Shown piece after piece: positions 24,373 through 32,855 of a stretch of 64,000 nt of DNA. Within the stretch, counting starts at the first letter, position 1, and each line of letters opens with the position of its first letter. Made by a program: the position numbers and the translations under genes. Source of the stretch: Phycisphaerales bacterium (GTDB lineage Bacteria; Planctomycetota; Phycisphaerae; Phycisphaerales; UBA1924); the NCBI GenBank assembly GCA_029260315.1, contig JAJDDM010000096.1, positions 1-64,000 on the forward strand, read 5' to 3'. The notes under the pieces are model-generated. The model ran no database searches, was not told the origin of the DNA, and saw only the letters and a list, made by a program, of their open reading frames with translations.

Positions 24373-25581
24373 TTACCCCTCCCACTGCTCGCTGAGACGG
24401 GCGATCAGCAGGGCGAGGAGCTGGCATCGCTCGACGAGGCTCGTGAGGTCGATCCATTCCTCGGGCGTGTGCAGGCCCCCGCCGCGGACGCCGAGGGTGT
24501 CGATGGTCGTGAGCCCCGCGTCCTGGAGGACGTTGCCGTCGCAGACCCCGCCGGTGCTGGCGAATGGCAGCTTCTGGCCCAGATCTTCTGCCGCGCCGCG
24601 GGCCGCGAGCGCCAGACGCTCGGTCGCGGGCATCAGCAGCTTGGCCGGGCGATTGAACGAGCGGCGCACGATCGTGCGCGGCATGGCGTTCTCGGGCGTT
24701 TGCAGAGCATCGAGCATCCGGGCGATCTCATCGGCCGCGTCGGGGGTGGGAAACCGCACATTGCCCCAGGCTCGTGCCCGATCGGGCACGGCGTTGGTCG
24801 CGCCGCCGCCCTGGAGCGGTCCGATACTCAGGATGCGACCCTCGGCGGGCGCGGCGATCTCGGCGGCTCTGAGAATCTCGGCGGCCAAGGCGTTCACGGC
24901 GGAGACGCCCTTTTCGAACTCCCGCCCGACATGGGCCGAGCGTCCCAGGGTCTCGATCATGAACTGGCCCGAGCCCATGCGCTCGATCGCGAGCGAGCCG
25001 TCGGCGAGGGCCGGTTCAAGGGCCAGGCCTACATCGTGCGTTTTTGCCTCGGCACGCAGGGCTCGTTCGGAGTGGTAGGTGCCGGTCTCCTCGTGGGCGT
25101 TCATGGTAAACGTCCAGGCGCAGTCGATGCCGGCTTCTTCCAGGGCTTCGAGGGCGGCGACGGCGATGACCAGGCCGCCCTTCATGTCGACGCAGCCGGG
25201 GCCGGTGGCGGTCTTGGCGTCGGGCGCGATCGTGAGTTGGTTGAACGGGCTCTTGGGATCGTGGACCGTGTCGAGGTGCCCGGCGATGAGGATCTTCTTG
25301 CCGGGTCGGTCGGTGCGTCGGCAGACGCCGGTGGGCGGGATCGGACCGTCGGCGTTTTCCACGCCGAAGAGCCAGTCGGGCTTGGGGTCGCCGGGGATCT
25401 CGTCGTATCGAGCGCCGAGGGTCGTCAGTCGTTCGCGGAAACGCTCGCGGGTCTCGGTGATCGTGTCGGTCGAGCCGGGGCCGGTGGGCGTGTCGACGTG
25501 CAGGCGGAGGTCTTCGAGGAGGGCGTCGTGGCGCTCGGCGATCAGCGCGCACAGGCGTTGCGCTTGCTTAGAGAGGGGCAT
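24373..25581 (-). CDS. M20-family metallopeptidase/deacylase
   Basis: A 402-residue di-zinc hydrolase with the M20 layout. The first metal His and catalytic Asp are in ILIAGHLDTVHD (about 99-110), a metal Asp in GPGCVDMKGGL (about 130-140), the catalytic Glu pair in NAHEETGTYHS (about 164-174), and a metal His near GLHTPEEW at the end (about 371-378). The dimerisation domain holds GRSAHVGREFEKGVSA. The closest pattern is glutamate carboxypeptidase (CPG2)-like, acting on N-acylated glutamate. As first gene of an operon with an aminotransferase, astA and astD, it could release glutamate from N-succinylglutamate in place of AstE. The start ATG at 25581 is used; a TTG lies 6 bp upstream. Confidence 0.85.
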   Translation of the reverse strand: MPLSKQAQRLCALIAERHDALLEDLRLHVDTPTGPGSTDTITETRERFRERLTTLGARYDEIPGDPKPDWLFGVENADGPIPPTGVCRRTDRPGKKILIAGHLDTVHDPKSPFNQLTIAPDAKTATGPGCVDMKGGLVIAVAALEALEEAGIDCAWTFTMNAHEETGTYHSERALRAEAKTHDVGLALEPALADGSLAIERMGSGQFMIETLGRSAHVGREFEKGVSAVNALAAEILRAAEIAAPAEGRILSIGPLQGGGATNAVPDRARAWGNVRFPTPDAADEIARMLDALQTPENAMPRTIVRRSFNRPAKLLMPATERLALAARGAAEDLGQKLPFASTGGVCDGNVLQDAGLTTIDTLGVRGGGLHTPEEWIDLTSLVERCQLLALLIARLSEQWEG

Positions 25582-25639
25582 GGGCAATCATATGGCCCGC
25601 CTGATCCCCGACCGCAGGTGCCAATGGTGCGCGCGGACA

Positions 25640-25667
25640 GGCGGGCGGCTCCGGAGAGTCGCCCGCC
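25640..25667 (-). terminator. Hairpin after the GC-dockerin gene
   Basis: GGCGGGCGGCTC (25640-25651) pairs with 25656-25667 (one G-T) around a CGGA loop, giving a 12-bp stem. It lies 36 bp downstream of the minus-strand gene that ends at 25703. No T-run follows, so it may be a factor-dependent terminator or mRNA stabiliser rather than a classical intrinsic terminator. Confidence 0.5.
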
Positions 25668-25702
25668 CGGGAAGAGCCCTTCGCGAGGGGCACGAGCCCG
25701 AT

Positions 25703-28159
25703 TCAGCACCCGGCCGCGAACAGGTCCAGATAGGCGAAAAAGTCGTCCGCGTCTGTATCACCGTCGCCGTCGAGGTCCGCCGCGGGATCGCCCGCTGCGA
25801 AGATGTCGAGATATGCGAAGAAGTCGTCTGCATCAACGTCTTCGTCGCCATCGAGATCCGCCGGGCAACCGCCATCGCCGGCAGCGAACAGCCACCGGAC
25901 ACCCCCGCCGGACCGAGTGGTGAGGGTCGGGACGGCGGCGGCGAGGTCGTCCACACCGTCGCCGTTGAAGTCTCCGATAGTGAAATCCAGTGGTGTGTCG
26001 CCGACCCCGAAACGCACCTCGGTGTGGAAGGTCCCGTCACCGGCGCCCTTGAGGAATGAGAGGTCATTGGATGCGCCGTTGAGAATCGTAAGATCGAGCA
26101 CGCCGTCACCGTCGTAGTCGCCGATCTCGACTTTCTGGCTCGTTCCGAGGCCGGGCGACCAACTCGTGAGATAGTTCACCATCTCGCGGAAGGTCCCGTC
26201 GCCATTGCCGAGCAGGACGCCCGCGCCGGGGCGAAAGTCCGTGTTATCCACGACGCATGAGACGATGTCGAGGTGCCCATCGCCGTTCAGGTCATTCACG
26301 TCGAGGTCGATGCCGAGGCCGCCGATCTCGAAATACTCATATGAAAGATCGCCGTTGCCGATGCCGACGCTCAGGGGATTGGTGCCCAAGGCGAGATCGG
26401 GGATCCCGTCCTCGTTGAAATCGCCGAACGCGACCGCCGTGGGCCACGGCTGGGGCAGCACGACCGGGGGAAGCAGGTTGAACGTGCCGTCGCCCAGATT
26501 CTCGGCAATGAACAGTCGCCTGGCCGAGAGCGGCACGTTCTGACAGCCGAGCCACTCGGTGACAACGATGTCGAGGTCACCGTCGAGATCGAGATCGTGG
26601 GCATCAATATCTTCGCTGCCGCAGGTGTCGATCTCCCAGGCCTGCACGGGTCCGAACGATCCCGTGCCGTCGTTGGTCGCTACAAAGAAGTGGTACGGCG
26701 GGGTCTCATCGCGCGGGATCCAGAGTAGATCGAGGAATGTGTCGCCGTCGAGATCGTGCAGGGCGAGCTCCTGCGAGCCCCGGTTCGACCCGGGATCGAA
26801 GCTGTCGGCGTCCTGGTAGGTCCCGTCGCCGAGATTGACAAAGACGTTGATCTGGTTGCCCCCCGAGACCACGTCGAGGTCACCGTCGTTGTCGATATCG
26901 CCCGAGGCGATCGAGATGTTGTCCAGTCCGAACCCGGCGCGCTTGTCATAGGGAAACGCGAACGATCCGATCCCGTCGTTCTCGTGGATGGAGACGGCGT
27001 TGGACAACTCGCTGGTGATCACTACGTCGCCGTCGCCGTCGCCATCGATGTCCGCGATGTCCACCGCGTGCGGATACCTGCCACTCAAACGCTCCCTCGC
27101 CGAACCAAACGCTCCGCGCCCGTCGCCGGGCAGGATGTACCACTCGTTGTCCAACGGAGAGACCCCGACGAGATCGAGGTTGCCATCTCCTGTCAGTTCG
27201 CCAAACGCGAGCTGGCTTGCGCCCGACACGAAATCGCCGAATGGATAGACAGCCGCCGCGTCGAAGCCTTTTCCGTTGTTGAGCAGGATGGCTGCCCCGC
27301 GTGCGCCGTCGGTGACGATCGCTGTCCCGACAACACCGAGGTCCAAATCTCCGTCGTTGTCGATGTCCGCGGCCCGCACATGCGCGAAGATATTGTCGCC
27401 GATCGTGGGCAGCGAGAGGCTCGTCCGGTCGAAACTCCCGTCCTGGTTCTCGAAGAGTTCGACGGTGCCCTCCTCGGTTGCGACCGCGATATCCGGGAGT
27501 GGTGAGCCGATGAGCTGGGCGATGATGATTCCGCTCGGGCCAGGGGGCGTGTTCAGCGTGGGGCCATCGACGAAGGTGCCGTCGCCGCTATTCATCCGGA
27601 TCGAGACGCTCTCCCCCCGGCCGATGAGTCCGAAGTCGGCGCTGGCGAAATCGATATCGCCATCGCCGTCGAGATCCGCCGCGGCGAGGCCGGTCGCGCC
27701 GTCGCTCGGGTGGACAGTGACACCTTCACGGGGCGCAAAGGTGCCGTCGCCGTTATTCCGCAGCAGAGCGACGGTGTCGCCGAAGTTGTTCGTCCCGTCC
27801 TCGCTCACGAGGATGTCGACATCCCCGTCGCCATCGAAGTCCGCCGAGATGATCGCCTCTGAGTTGTCGGCGATCGGGTAGAGCACCGGCGGAGCGAACA
27901 GCCCATCGCCGAGATTCAGCAGCACGCTCACGCGATAAATCGTGGCGCTGCCCCGGTTCGCAACCGCGATATCGAGATCGCCGTCGCCGTCGAAGTCCGC
28001 CAGTGTCTGGTCGGTGGGGAACCAGGGTTGGGTACTCTCAGATGTGCCGGTGAAGAACGCGCGCCAGTTCGTATCGAACACGAACGGCTGATCTGCCAAC
28101 ACCTGAGCGACGCTGCCAGACAGCAGTGTGATGCACACAATCGGGGAAACTCGAAACAT
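25703..28159 (-). CDS. Secreted FG-GAP/VCBS repeat protein with C-terminal GC-type dockerin
   Basis: An 818-residue exported protein. The start ATG at 28159 follows GGAGATC. Residues 1-22 are a signal peptide (FRVSPIVCITLLSGSVAQVLA). Residues about 40-760 are a chain of calcium-binding repeats of the form D-x-DGDGDLD-hydrophobic (FG-GAP/VCBS), which fold as a beta-propeller-like surface protein. Residues about 765-818 hold two Ca-loops (DLDGDEDVDADDFFAYLDIF and DLDGDGDTDADDFFAYLDLF) ending in AAGC. This is the GC-type dockerin known from planctomycetes, thought to direct sorting or anchoring at the cell surface. The role is unknown, probably binding or adhesion. The gene stands alone, with a hairpin downstream. 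Confidence 0.9.
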   Translation of the reverse strand: MFRVSPIVCITLLSGSVAQVLADQPFVFDTNWRAFFTGTSESTQPWFPTDQTLADFDGDGDLDIAVANRGSATIYRVSVLLNLGDGLFAPPVLYPIADNSEAIISADFDGDGDVDILVSEDGTNNFGDTVALLRNNGDGTFAPREGVTVHPSDGATGLAAADLDGDGDIDFASADFGLIGRGESVSIRMNSGDGTFVDGPTLNTPPGPSGIIIAQLIGSPLPDIAVATEEGTVELFENQDGSFDRTSLSLPTIGDNIFAHVRAADIDNDGDLDLGVVGTAIVTDGARGAAILLNNGKGFDAAAVYPFGDFVSGASQLAFGELTGDGNLDLVGVSPLDNEWYILPGDGRGAFGSARERLSGRYPHAVDIADIDGDGDGDVVITSELSNAVSIHENDGIGSFAFPYDKRAGFGLDNISIASGDIDNDGDLDVVSGGNQINVFVNLGDGTYQDADSFDPGSNRGSQELALHDLDGDTFLDLLWIPRDETPPYHFFVATNDGTGSFGPVQAWEIDTCGSEDIDAHDLDLDGDLDIVVTEWLGCQNVPLSARRLFIAENLGDGTFNLLPPVVLPQPWPTAVAFGDFNEDGIPDLALGTNPLSVGIGNGDLSYEYFEIGGLGIDLDVNDLNGDGHLDIVSCVVDNTDFRPGAGVLLGNGDGTFREMVNYLTSWSPGLGTSQKVEIGDYDGDGVLDLTILNGASNDLSFLKGAGDGTFHTEVRFGVGDTPLDFTIGDFNGDGVDDLAAAVPTLTTRSGGGVRWLFAAGDGGCPADLDGDEDVDADDFFAYLDIFAAGDPAADLDGDGDTDADDFFAYLDLFAAGC

Positions 28160-28556
28160 GTGATCTCCATTACTTATTCCTCAGTCATGCCCGTGATTCC
28201 GACATTGTCTGTCGGAGCCACGAGCCCCTACTATCTCGCAGGATACTGATACGAAGGGCCGATTGAGTGCGCTGAACTTTCAGCTTGCTGCTCATTTCGC
28301 GGGCCAATACTGGCCACGCCCGGCTTGCATTGGCCAGCACTTGATCCACAAAAGCACTGAGAGATGCGTTCATGCCTGATTGCGCTGCGACTCGATTCAG
28401 TGGTCTGCGTGACGTTTTGCGAACAAGAACCGTGAAGGCGTCCGATGCTCTCCGATTGATGCTGTAGGGATCGAATCAACCGACGCGCACGACTTCTCGC
28501 GGCCCTCTGACGTCGTGCTTCAACTGGGCATCACTTGCGCGCAATGACATCCGTCG
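28160..28556. other. Intergenic region without a supported gene
   Basis: About 400 bp between two minus-strand features. A minus-strand frame without a start codon is open from about 28464 to 28185 (containing the peptide RPLNRVAAQSGMNASLSAFV), which may be the remains of a gene. I see no domain, ribosome binding site or RNA in it. The right part (28400-28556) must hold the terminator of the DinB gene; the left part holds the promoter of the GC-dockerin gene. Confidence 0.4.
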
Positions 28557-29054
28557 TCATACGCGCCCGAGCCCCATCGCCCGCCGCCAGGCGCTGAGCT
28601 GGCCGAGGTGCGTCGCGGTGTGCTTCAAGAAGAACTGTGGGGGTAGGTGCGCGATCGTGGGGAATCTGGTCTGCCAGCGCTCGAAGGGCGTCTGTCGTGC
28701 GAGCACGTCGTCCGATGCGTGCAGGAAAGCCTCCGCCGCGTCGTCGTAGCTGGAGGTGAAGTGCTCGAGCAGCGCGAGGCGCGGCTGGTAAACAGAAGGA
28801 TCGGAGTCCGGCTCGCTCTTTATGCCGAAGGGGTAATCGACGGGATCCTCGGCGAGCTCATCGCGCAGGATCGCGCCGAGCATCGGGCCGTAGGCGCCGA
28901 GGTGGCTCAGAATCCAGGCGGGGTGGTTGAGCGTGACAATGGGGATCGGCTGGGCGGTCATCTGCTCGTCGGTCAACGGCTCGACCATGCGGCGGGTGTA
29001 GTCGCGCAGCTCGTGCCATTGGCCGATGATGATCTGGCGGTCGGATCTGTTCAT
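28557..29054 (-). CDS. DinB-superfamily protein
   Basis: A 165-residue protein starting at the ATG at 29054 (MNRSDRQIIIGQWHELRDYT). It is a four-helix DinB/YfiT-type fold. Helix 1 contains the first stretch. NHPAWILSHLGAYGP (about 42-56) supplies one histidine and KHTATHLGQLSAWRRAMG (about 144-161) the C-terminal pair of the usual His triad that binds a divalent metal. Relatives include thiol-dependent transferases using bacillithiol or mycothiol, and many of unknown role. No thiol-cofactor genes are near. The frame is open further upstream but would then be translated from a dispersed repeat, so the shorter start is right. Confidence 0.8.
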   Translation of the reverse strand: MNRSDRQIIIGQWHELRDYTRRMVEPLTDEQMTAQPIPIVTLNHPAWILSHLGAYGPMLGAILRDELAEDPVDYPFGIKSEPDSDPSVYQPRLALLEHFTSSYDDAAEAFLHASDDVLARQTPFERWQTRFPTIAHLPPQFFLKHTATHLGQLSAWRRAMGLGRV

Positions 29055-29082
29055 GGGGGAGGGTATTCGGGCGGCGGATGTG

Positions 29083-29202
29083 GGTGCCGTGGTGTGAGCG
29101 AGTCTTCGAGCGAAGGCCACGCCGAACGCCGGCAGAGATCGAGAGCAGGGTCGCTTCCGATCGCGTGGCCTTCGTCGCAGAGCCTCCTCAGACCACGGCA
29201 CC
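29083..29202. repeat. Dispersed repeat pair: form A forward, form B reverse
   Basis: Form A is at 29083-29122 and form B, inverted, at 29163-29202, with 40 bp between. Because A and B share both arms, the pair can also fold as one long imperfect hairpin. The form B copy overlaps the last codons and the TGA stop of the PrpD-like gene (29188). The location is the gap between two same-direction genes; the other three loci lie between convergent genes. Confidence 0.88.
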
Positions 29203-30633
29203 GCTCGCTGTCATGAGCGACATGAGCCTGGTCATATCCGGCACCTGGTCGATCCGCATGATGTGCTCGCCGATCTCGTTGCAGCGGGCCTCGCCGACGA
29301 CGTCTGCGCCGAGGGCGCGGAACTTGACGCCGATCTCCTCGGGGGTCATGGGATCGCGCGGATCGCCCTTGGGGACATCGACGCGGGCCGCGTGGGTCGA
29401 GCCGTCCTTGAGCGTCAGCGTGACCCGGCTGGGCTGGAACTTGGGGAACAGCTCCTCGAACTCCTCGTTGGGCACCACCTTGACCATGTCCATGATCGGG
29501 ATGAGCCCCTGGTCGTCGATGCGGGCCTGCTCGAACTGCTTGGGCGTGACCATGCCGTCGGCCAGCCCCACGGCCATGCAGTAGGGAAGGGAGTGGTCGG
29601 CGGTCTCCTTGCCCGTCGGGCGATACTTGTGCGGGTCGCCCAGGATGTCCGCCGCGCGGGCGATGACCTCGACCTTGATCTCCGTGACATCCTCGGCGTT
29701 GATGCCGTTTTCCTTGACGCACTTCATCATGGCGGTGAGCGGCGCGTGGCTGAGGGCCTCGATGGGGAAGGACTTCATGCCGCAGTCGAGGATGCGGTAG
29801 TGGTCGCTCTGGGTCTTGGGTAAGTCCGCGATGAGGGCCTCGGCGTCGAACGAGCAGGGCTCGCCGGCGTGCTGGCTGTGTCCGAAGACGTGGAAGAGGC
29901 CTTCTTTGCCGTCGAAGATGTGCTCGGGGCCGGAGTAGCCTCGCTGTGCGAGCATGGCGCTCTCGACGGCCATCCGCGCGGCCCAGGGATCGACGGTGTT
30001 CTTCATGTTGGTGAGCTTGCCGGCGGTGACTGCGCCGAGGCAGCACGTTCGGCTGGCGCAGATGCCGACGGCCTGGACCGTCTGCTCGGGCGTGAGCTTC
30101 AGCATTCTCGCCGCGGCGAACGGGGCGGCGAAGGCGCTGAGCGTCGCGTGGTGCCAGCCGTACTCGCGGACGCCCGGGCGGCCGATCTCGCAGAGGCGCA
30201 TCTCGACCTCGTAGGCGATGATGGTGCCGACGATGAGTTCCTTGCCGGAGAGCCCGTTTAGTTCGCACAGGGCGAGCGGGGCGCAGATGAGGTCGCTGGG
30301 GTGGCAGGGATCGGCCTTCCAGTAGATGTCGTTGTAGTCCATCGCCCGCATCATGTGGGCGTTGAGGAATGCCGCGTCAACGGGGTTGGTCTTCATGCCC
30401 GAGACGAACGTCGCGCAGGGGCCGGAGGACTCGCCCGCCATCTGGCGGTGGTGCTCGAGCAGGATGCGTGCGTCTTCCTGCTGGCTGCCGCCGAGCGCGC
30501 AGCCGAGGCTGTCATACCAGAAGAGCTTGGCCCGCTCGACGGCGTCGGCGGACAGATCCTCGAATCGAAGCCCGCATGCCCAACGTGCGAGGTCGTAGGA
30601 GATGAAGTCGCTGGTCTTGTATGTGCCGCCCAT
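29188..30633 (-). CDS. MmgE/PrpD family protein (2-methylcitrate dehydratase-like)
   Basis: A 481-residue protein starting at the ATG at 30633 (MGGTYKTSDFISYDLARWA) behind a GAGGGAGA. It has the two-domain MmgE/PrpD layout. An all-helical domain carries FWYDSLGCALGGSQQEDA and FLNAHMMRAMDYNDIYW (about 84-100), then PCHPSDLICAPLAL. A smaller alpha/beta domain follows from about 270 (DYRILDCGMKSFPIEALSHA region). PrpD dehydrates 2-methylcitrate in propionate degradation; other members act on different tricarboxylates such as aconitate. No prpB or prpC is seen nearby, so the substrate is open. The last five codons (GAVV-stop) come from a dispersed repeat, meaning the original C-terminus was replaced or extended. 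Confidence 0.8.
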   Translation of the reverse strand: MGGTYKTSDFISYDLARWACGLRFEDLSADAVERAKLFWYDSLGCALGGSQQEDARILLEHHRQMAGESSGPCATFVSGMKTNPVDAAFLNAHMMRAMDYNDIYWKADPCHPSDLICAPLALCELNGLSGKELIVGTIIAYEVEMRLCEIGRPGVREYGWHHATLSAFAAPFAAARMLKLTPEQTVQAVGICASRTCCLGAVTAGKLTNMKNTVDPWAARMAVESAMLAQRGYSGPEHIFDGKEGLFHVFGHSQHAGEPCSFDAEALIADLPKTQSDHYRILDCGMKSFPIEALSHAPLTAMMKCVKENGINAEDVTEIKVEVIARAADILGDPHKYRPTGKETADHSLPYCMAVGLADGMVTPKQFEQARIDDQGLIPIMDMVKVVPNEEFEELFPKFQPSRVTLTLKDGSTHAARVDVPKGDPRDPMTPEEIGVKFRALGADVVGEARCNEIGEHIMRIDQVPDMTRLMSLMTASGAVV

Positions 30634-30802
30634 GGGTCTCCCTCGATCTTGCGGTTTGCTGCCAACTGGCAATGGCGTTGGGCCAATCTATAGGTCGGTT
30701 GGATCGCTCGGGAGGGCTCGCGGGCGTAGCATGGCCTTCACTTCGTATTTGGCCGGGGCGGGGCCGGGAGGAATGCGTTGCGGGCTTGGAACCGCCCCCT
30801 GA

Positions 30803-31186
30803 TCGCGGCTGTGCTATCGACCCCCGGGGTCGGCTCCGTCGCGCGGGCAGATCGAGCGGCCCAGCTCGTCGATCGCGCGGCTCCGCTTCCTCACGCTCTC
30901 GGGCGACTACAGCCAGAACGACATCAGCCTGCGCGACGGCAGCTTCAGCGTGCGAATCGTCAGCGGGCGGATCGGCGTGCAGCTCTCGCCGAATGTCACC
31001 TGGAACACGATCGTCCAGTGGGACAACCAGTCCGACGAGGCGGGGTTGAACACGCGCCTGCGCTGGGAGTTCCGCCCGGGCAACGAGATGTTTATTGTCT
31101 ACAACGCTGGCTTCGACACCAAGGACGCGTATCGCACGACGACGAGCGAGGCGACGGTCAAGCTCGGGTGGACGCTGCGGTTCTGA
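30803..31186 (+). pseudogene. 3' remnant of an outer membrane barrel gene (DUF5916-like)
   Basis: The frame from about 30860 to the stop at 31186 reads as a protein C-terminus: RLRFLTLSGDYSQNDISL, VQLSPNVTWNTIVQWDN, LNTRLRWEFRPGNEMFIVYN and finally KLGWTLRF. The alternating strands, the WDN-x-SDxxGLNxRLRW segment and the terminal Phe match the end of DUF5916-type outer membrane proteins, which are normally 700-900 residues. Nothing upstream continues the family: the frame meets a stop at 30800, and the DNA before that is the promoter side of the PrpD-like gene. A GTG at 30950 could start a 78-residue peptide, but a working product is unlikely. I read this as a truncated gene. Confidence 0.7.
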
Positions 31187-31218
31187 CGCGGCGTCGGTCG
31201 GCTCGGAGTCACCTCGCG

Positions 31219-31327
31219 GGTGCCGTGGTCTGAGCGAGTCTTCGAGCGAGGGCCACGCGGAGACTGCTCAGAGACCACGAACTGATCGCGTGGCCTTCGT
31301 CGCAAAGCCTCCTCAGACCACGGCATC
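31219..31327. repeat. Dispersed repeat pair: form A forward, form B reverse
   Basis: Form A is at 31219-31258 and inverted form B at 31288-31327, 29 bp apart. The pair lies between the end of the truncated outer membrane gene (31186) and the stop of the convergent hydrolase gene (31332). Form A differs from the 3208 copy by one base (CGAGGGCC). Confidence 0.88.
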
Positions 31328-31331
31328 CGGG

Positions 31332-32789
31332 TCAATCCTCAACCTTCTTACGCAGCAACTCGACAGCCTCCCACGCCGGCTCGGACCACGGTGCGATGCG
31401 CGTGATCTCGACGAGCATCTCGCAGGCCCGCGGCAGCCTCGCCGCGGAGCCCTGGCTGAACCGCTCCTCGTATTGCGCCAGCAGCTCGCGGGCCTTGGCG
31501 ATGGACTCGTCGCGGGCGATCTGCCACGGCTCATCGACCCAGGCCATCGCGTCGTAAAAACGCGGCGCCGTGGGCATCGTGTGGCCCATGTCCTCGTACT
31601 CAAAGAACCGGATATCGAAGCCGTCGTTCTCGAGTTGCGTCGAGCGGATCCGCATCTCCTCGTAGTTGAAGTCGATCGGCCCGGTCATGGGCGCGATCCG
31701 GCGCGTCTTGAGCGTGTGGAGCTGCCAGCCCGACGGGCGCCCGGAGCCCGCGGCCATGTCCTTGCCATCGACCGTGATCTGGCGGTAGTGGTTGAGCCCG
31801 ACGATCGGCACCGCGCCCGCGAAGACGTCGGGAAAGCCCAGCCAGAGCATCGAGCTGGCGCGTCCGCCGCCGGACATGCCGGTGAGATAGATCCGCGACT
31901 CGTCGACGTGGAACCGCTCGCAGGCGGTGGCGACGCCGTCGAAGCCGAGCTGCATGCGGTCGGCGACGAATCGGTCGTTGGGCGCGTTGCGAGCGCCGAC
32001 GATGATAAGGTTCAGCTCGTCCGTCGCGGCGTGCAGTTGTGTGGGCGGCTCGCCGATATCGGTCGGATCGATCCAGACGAGCAGGCCCGCGGGGTTGCGC
32101 GGGTCGTAGCCCTTGGGCAAGCGGCAGGTCAGGATCTCGCGATCGAGCTCGCGGAACGAGCCGCGCACGCGGACGCGCATCCCAGGGAACATCCGCTTGC
32201 CGAGCAGCGGGCTTGTCATGTGGAACCAGCCGGTCGTGAGCGGGTGGGCGAGCTCGAAGATCTCGCCCGTTTCATGGGGCAACGCGGCGTTCTCGATCGG
32301 GCCGAGGTAGTGGCCCGTGGTGCTGATGATCCCGTCGAACGCCGAGCGATCGAGCCAGACCGCGGTGCCCATGCCGCCCTCGCTGAGCTCCCTCGCGGCG
32401 GCCCGCCCGTTGGGCGCGTGCAGGATTTCGACATCCTTCGAGGCGTCTCTCGCGATCAGGCGAACGATGAGGCGCCGTTCGCTGTCGAGCAGATCCGGAT
32501 CGGTCGAGCGGGCCGCGCCTATGACGGTGCCCGGAAGCCGCCGGATCGCATCGCGATCAAGCACGCCCGCGGCACCGGCAAGGCGGGCGAGCATCGGGCT
32601 CTCGAGCGTGAACGAGTCAATCGCATCATCATTCTCAAGGCCGAGTGTCGAACTCGGATCGGTGAGCAGGATGGCCCGCTCGGGCACCCGCCGCCCGACA
32701 CGCCAGATGTCCTGCGGCGCATGTTCGCGGGTGAACCCGCCGAGCCAGCTGCAGAGGATCGCGATGATCGCCACATGTGCCCGGGCCAT
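31332..32789 (-). CDS. Secreted alpha/beta hydrolase (esterase/peptidase-like)
   Basis: A 485-residue protein starting at the ATG at 32789 behind GGAAGAGG. Residues 1-18 (ARAHVAIIAILCSWLGGF) are a signal peptide. The C-terminal half is an alpha/beta hydrolase: strands and oxyanion region around GLLVWIDPTDIGEPP, the nucleophile elbow in YLTGMSGGGRASSMLW (G-M-S-G-G, about 295-310), an acid near FNYEEMRIRS, and the histidine in YEDMGHTMPT (about 398-407). The first 200 residues are unassigned. The pattern is close to PHB-depolymerase/feruloyl esterase-type enzymes. The substrate is unknown. It lies 66 bp downstream of the exported methyltransferase on the same strand, possibly co-transcribed. 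Confidence 0.75.
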   Translation of the reverse strand: MARAHVAIIAILCSWLGGFTREHAPQDIWRVGRRVPERAILLTDPSSTLGLENDDAIDSFTLESPMLARLAGAAGVLDRDAIRRLPGTVIGAARSTDPDLLDSERRLIVRLIARDASKDVEILHAPNGRAAARELSEGGMGTAVWLDRSAFDGIISTTGHYLGPIENAALPHETGEIFELAHPLTTGWFHMTSPLLGKRMFPGMRVRVRGSFRELDREILTCRLPKGYDPRNPAGLLVWIDPTDIGEPPTQLHAATDELNLIIVGARNAPNDRFVADRMQLGFDGVATACERFHVDESRIYLTGMSGGGRASSMLWLGFPDVFAGAVPIVGLNHYRQITVDGKDMAAGSGRPSGWQLHTLKTRRIAPMTGPIDFNYEEMRIRSTQLENDGFDIRFFEYEDMGHTMPTAPRFYDAMAWVDEPWQIARDESIAKARELLAQYEERFSQGSAARLPRACEMLVEITRIAPWSEPAWEAVELLRKKVED

Positions 32790-32855
32790 GCCTCTTCCAT
32801 ACGCGCCGCACGGCGGCGGGATGCACCAACCCCCATCGCGAGTGGATTTCAGCGT

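Noticed and set aside
25703-28159. Long antisense frames opposite the GC-dockerin gene
   Set aside because: They mirror the DxDGDGD repeats on the opposite strand and have no start signals or domains.
28185-28373. 62-codon minus-strand frame
   Set aside because: Protein-like in places, but no start signal, no domain and no upstream continuity; left as possible relic only.
3166-31327. CRISPR array
   Set aside because: The repeats are dispersed over 28 kb, palindromic over their whole length, and no regular spacers or cas genes exist.
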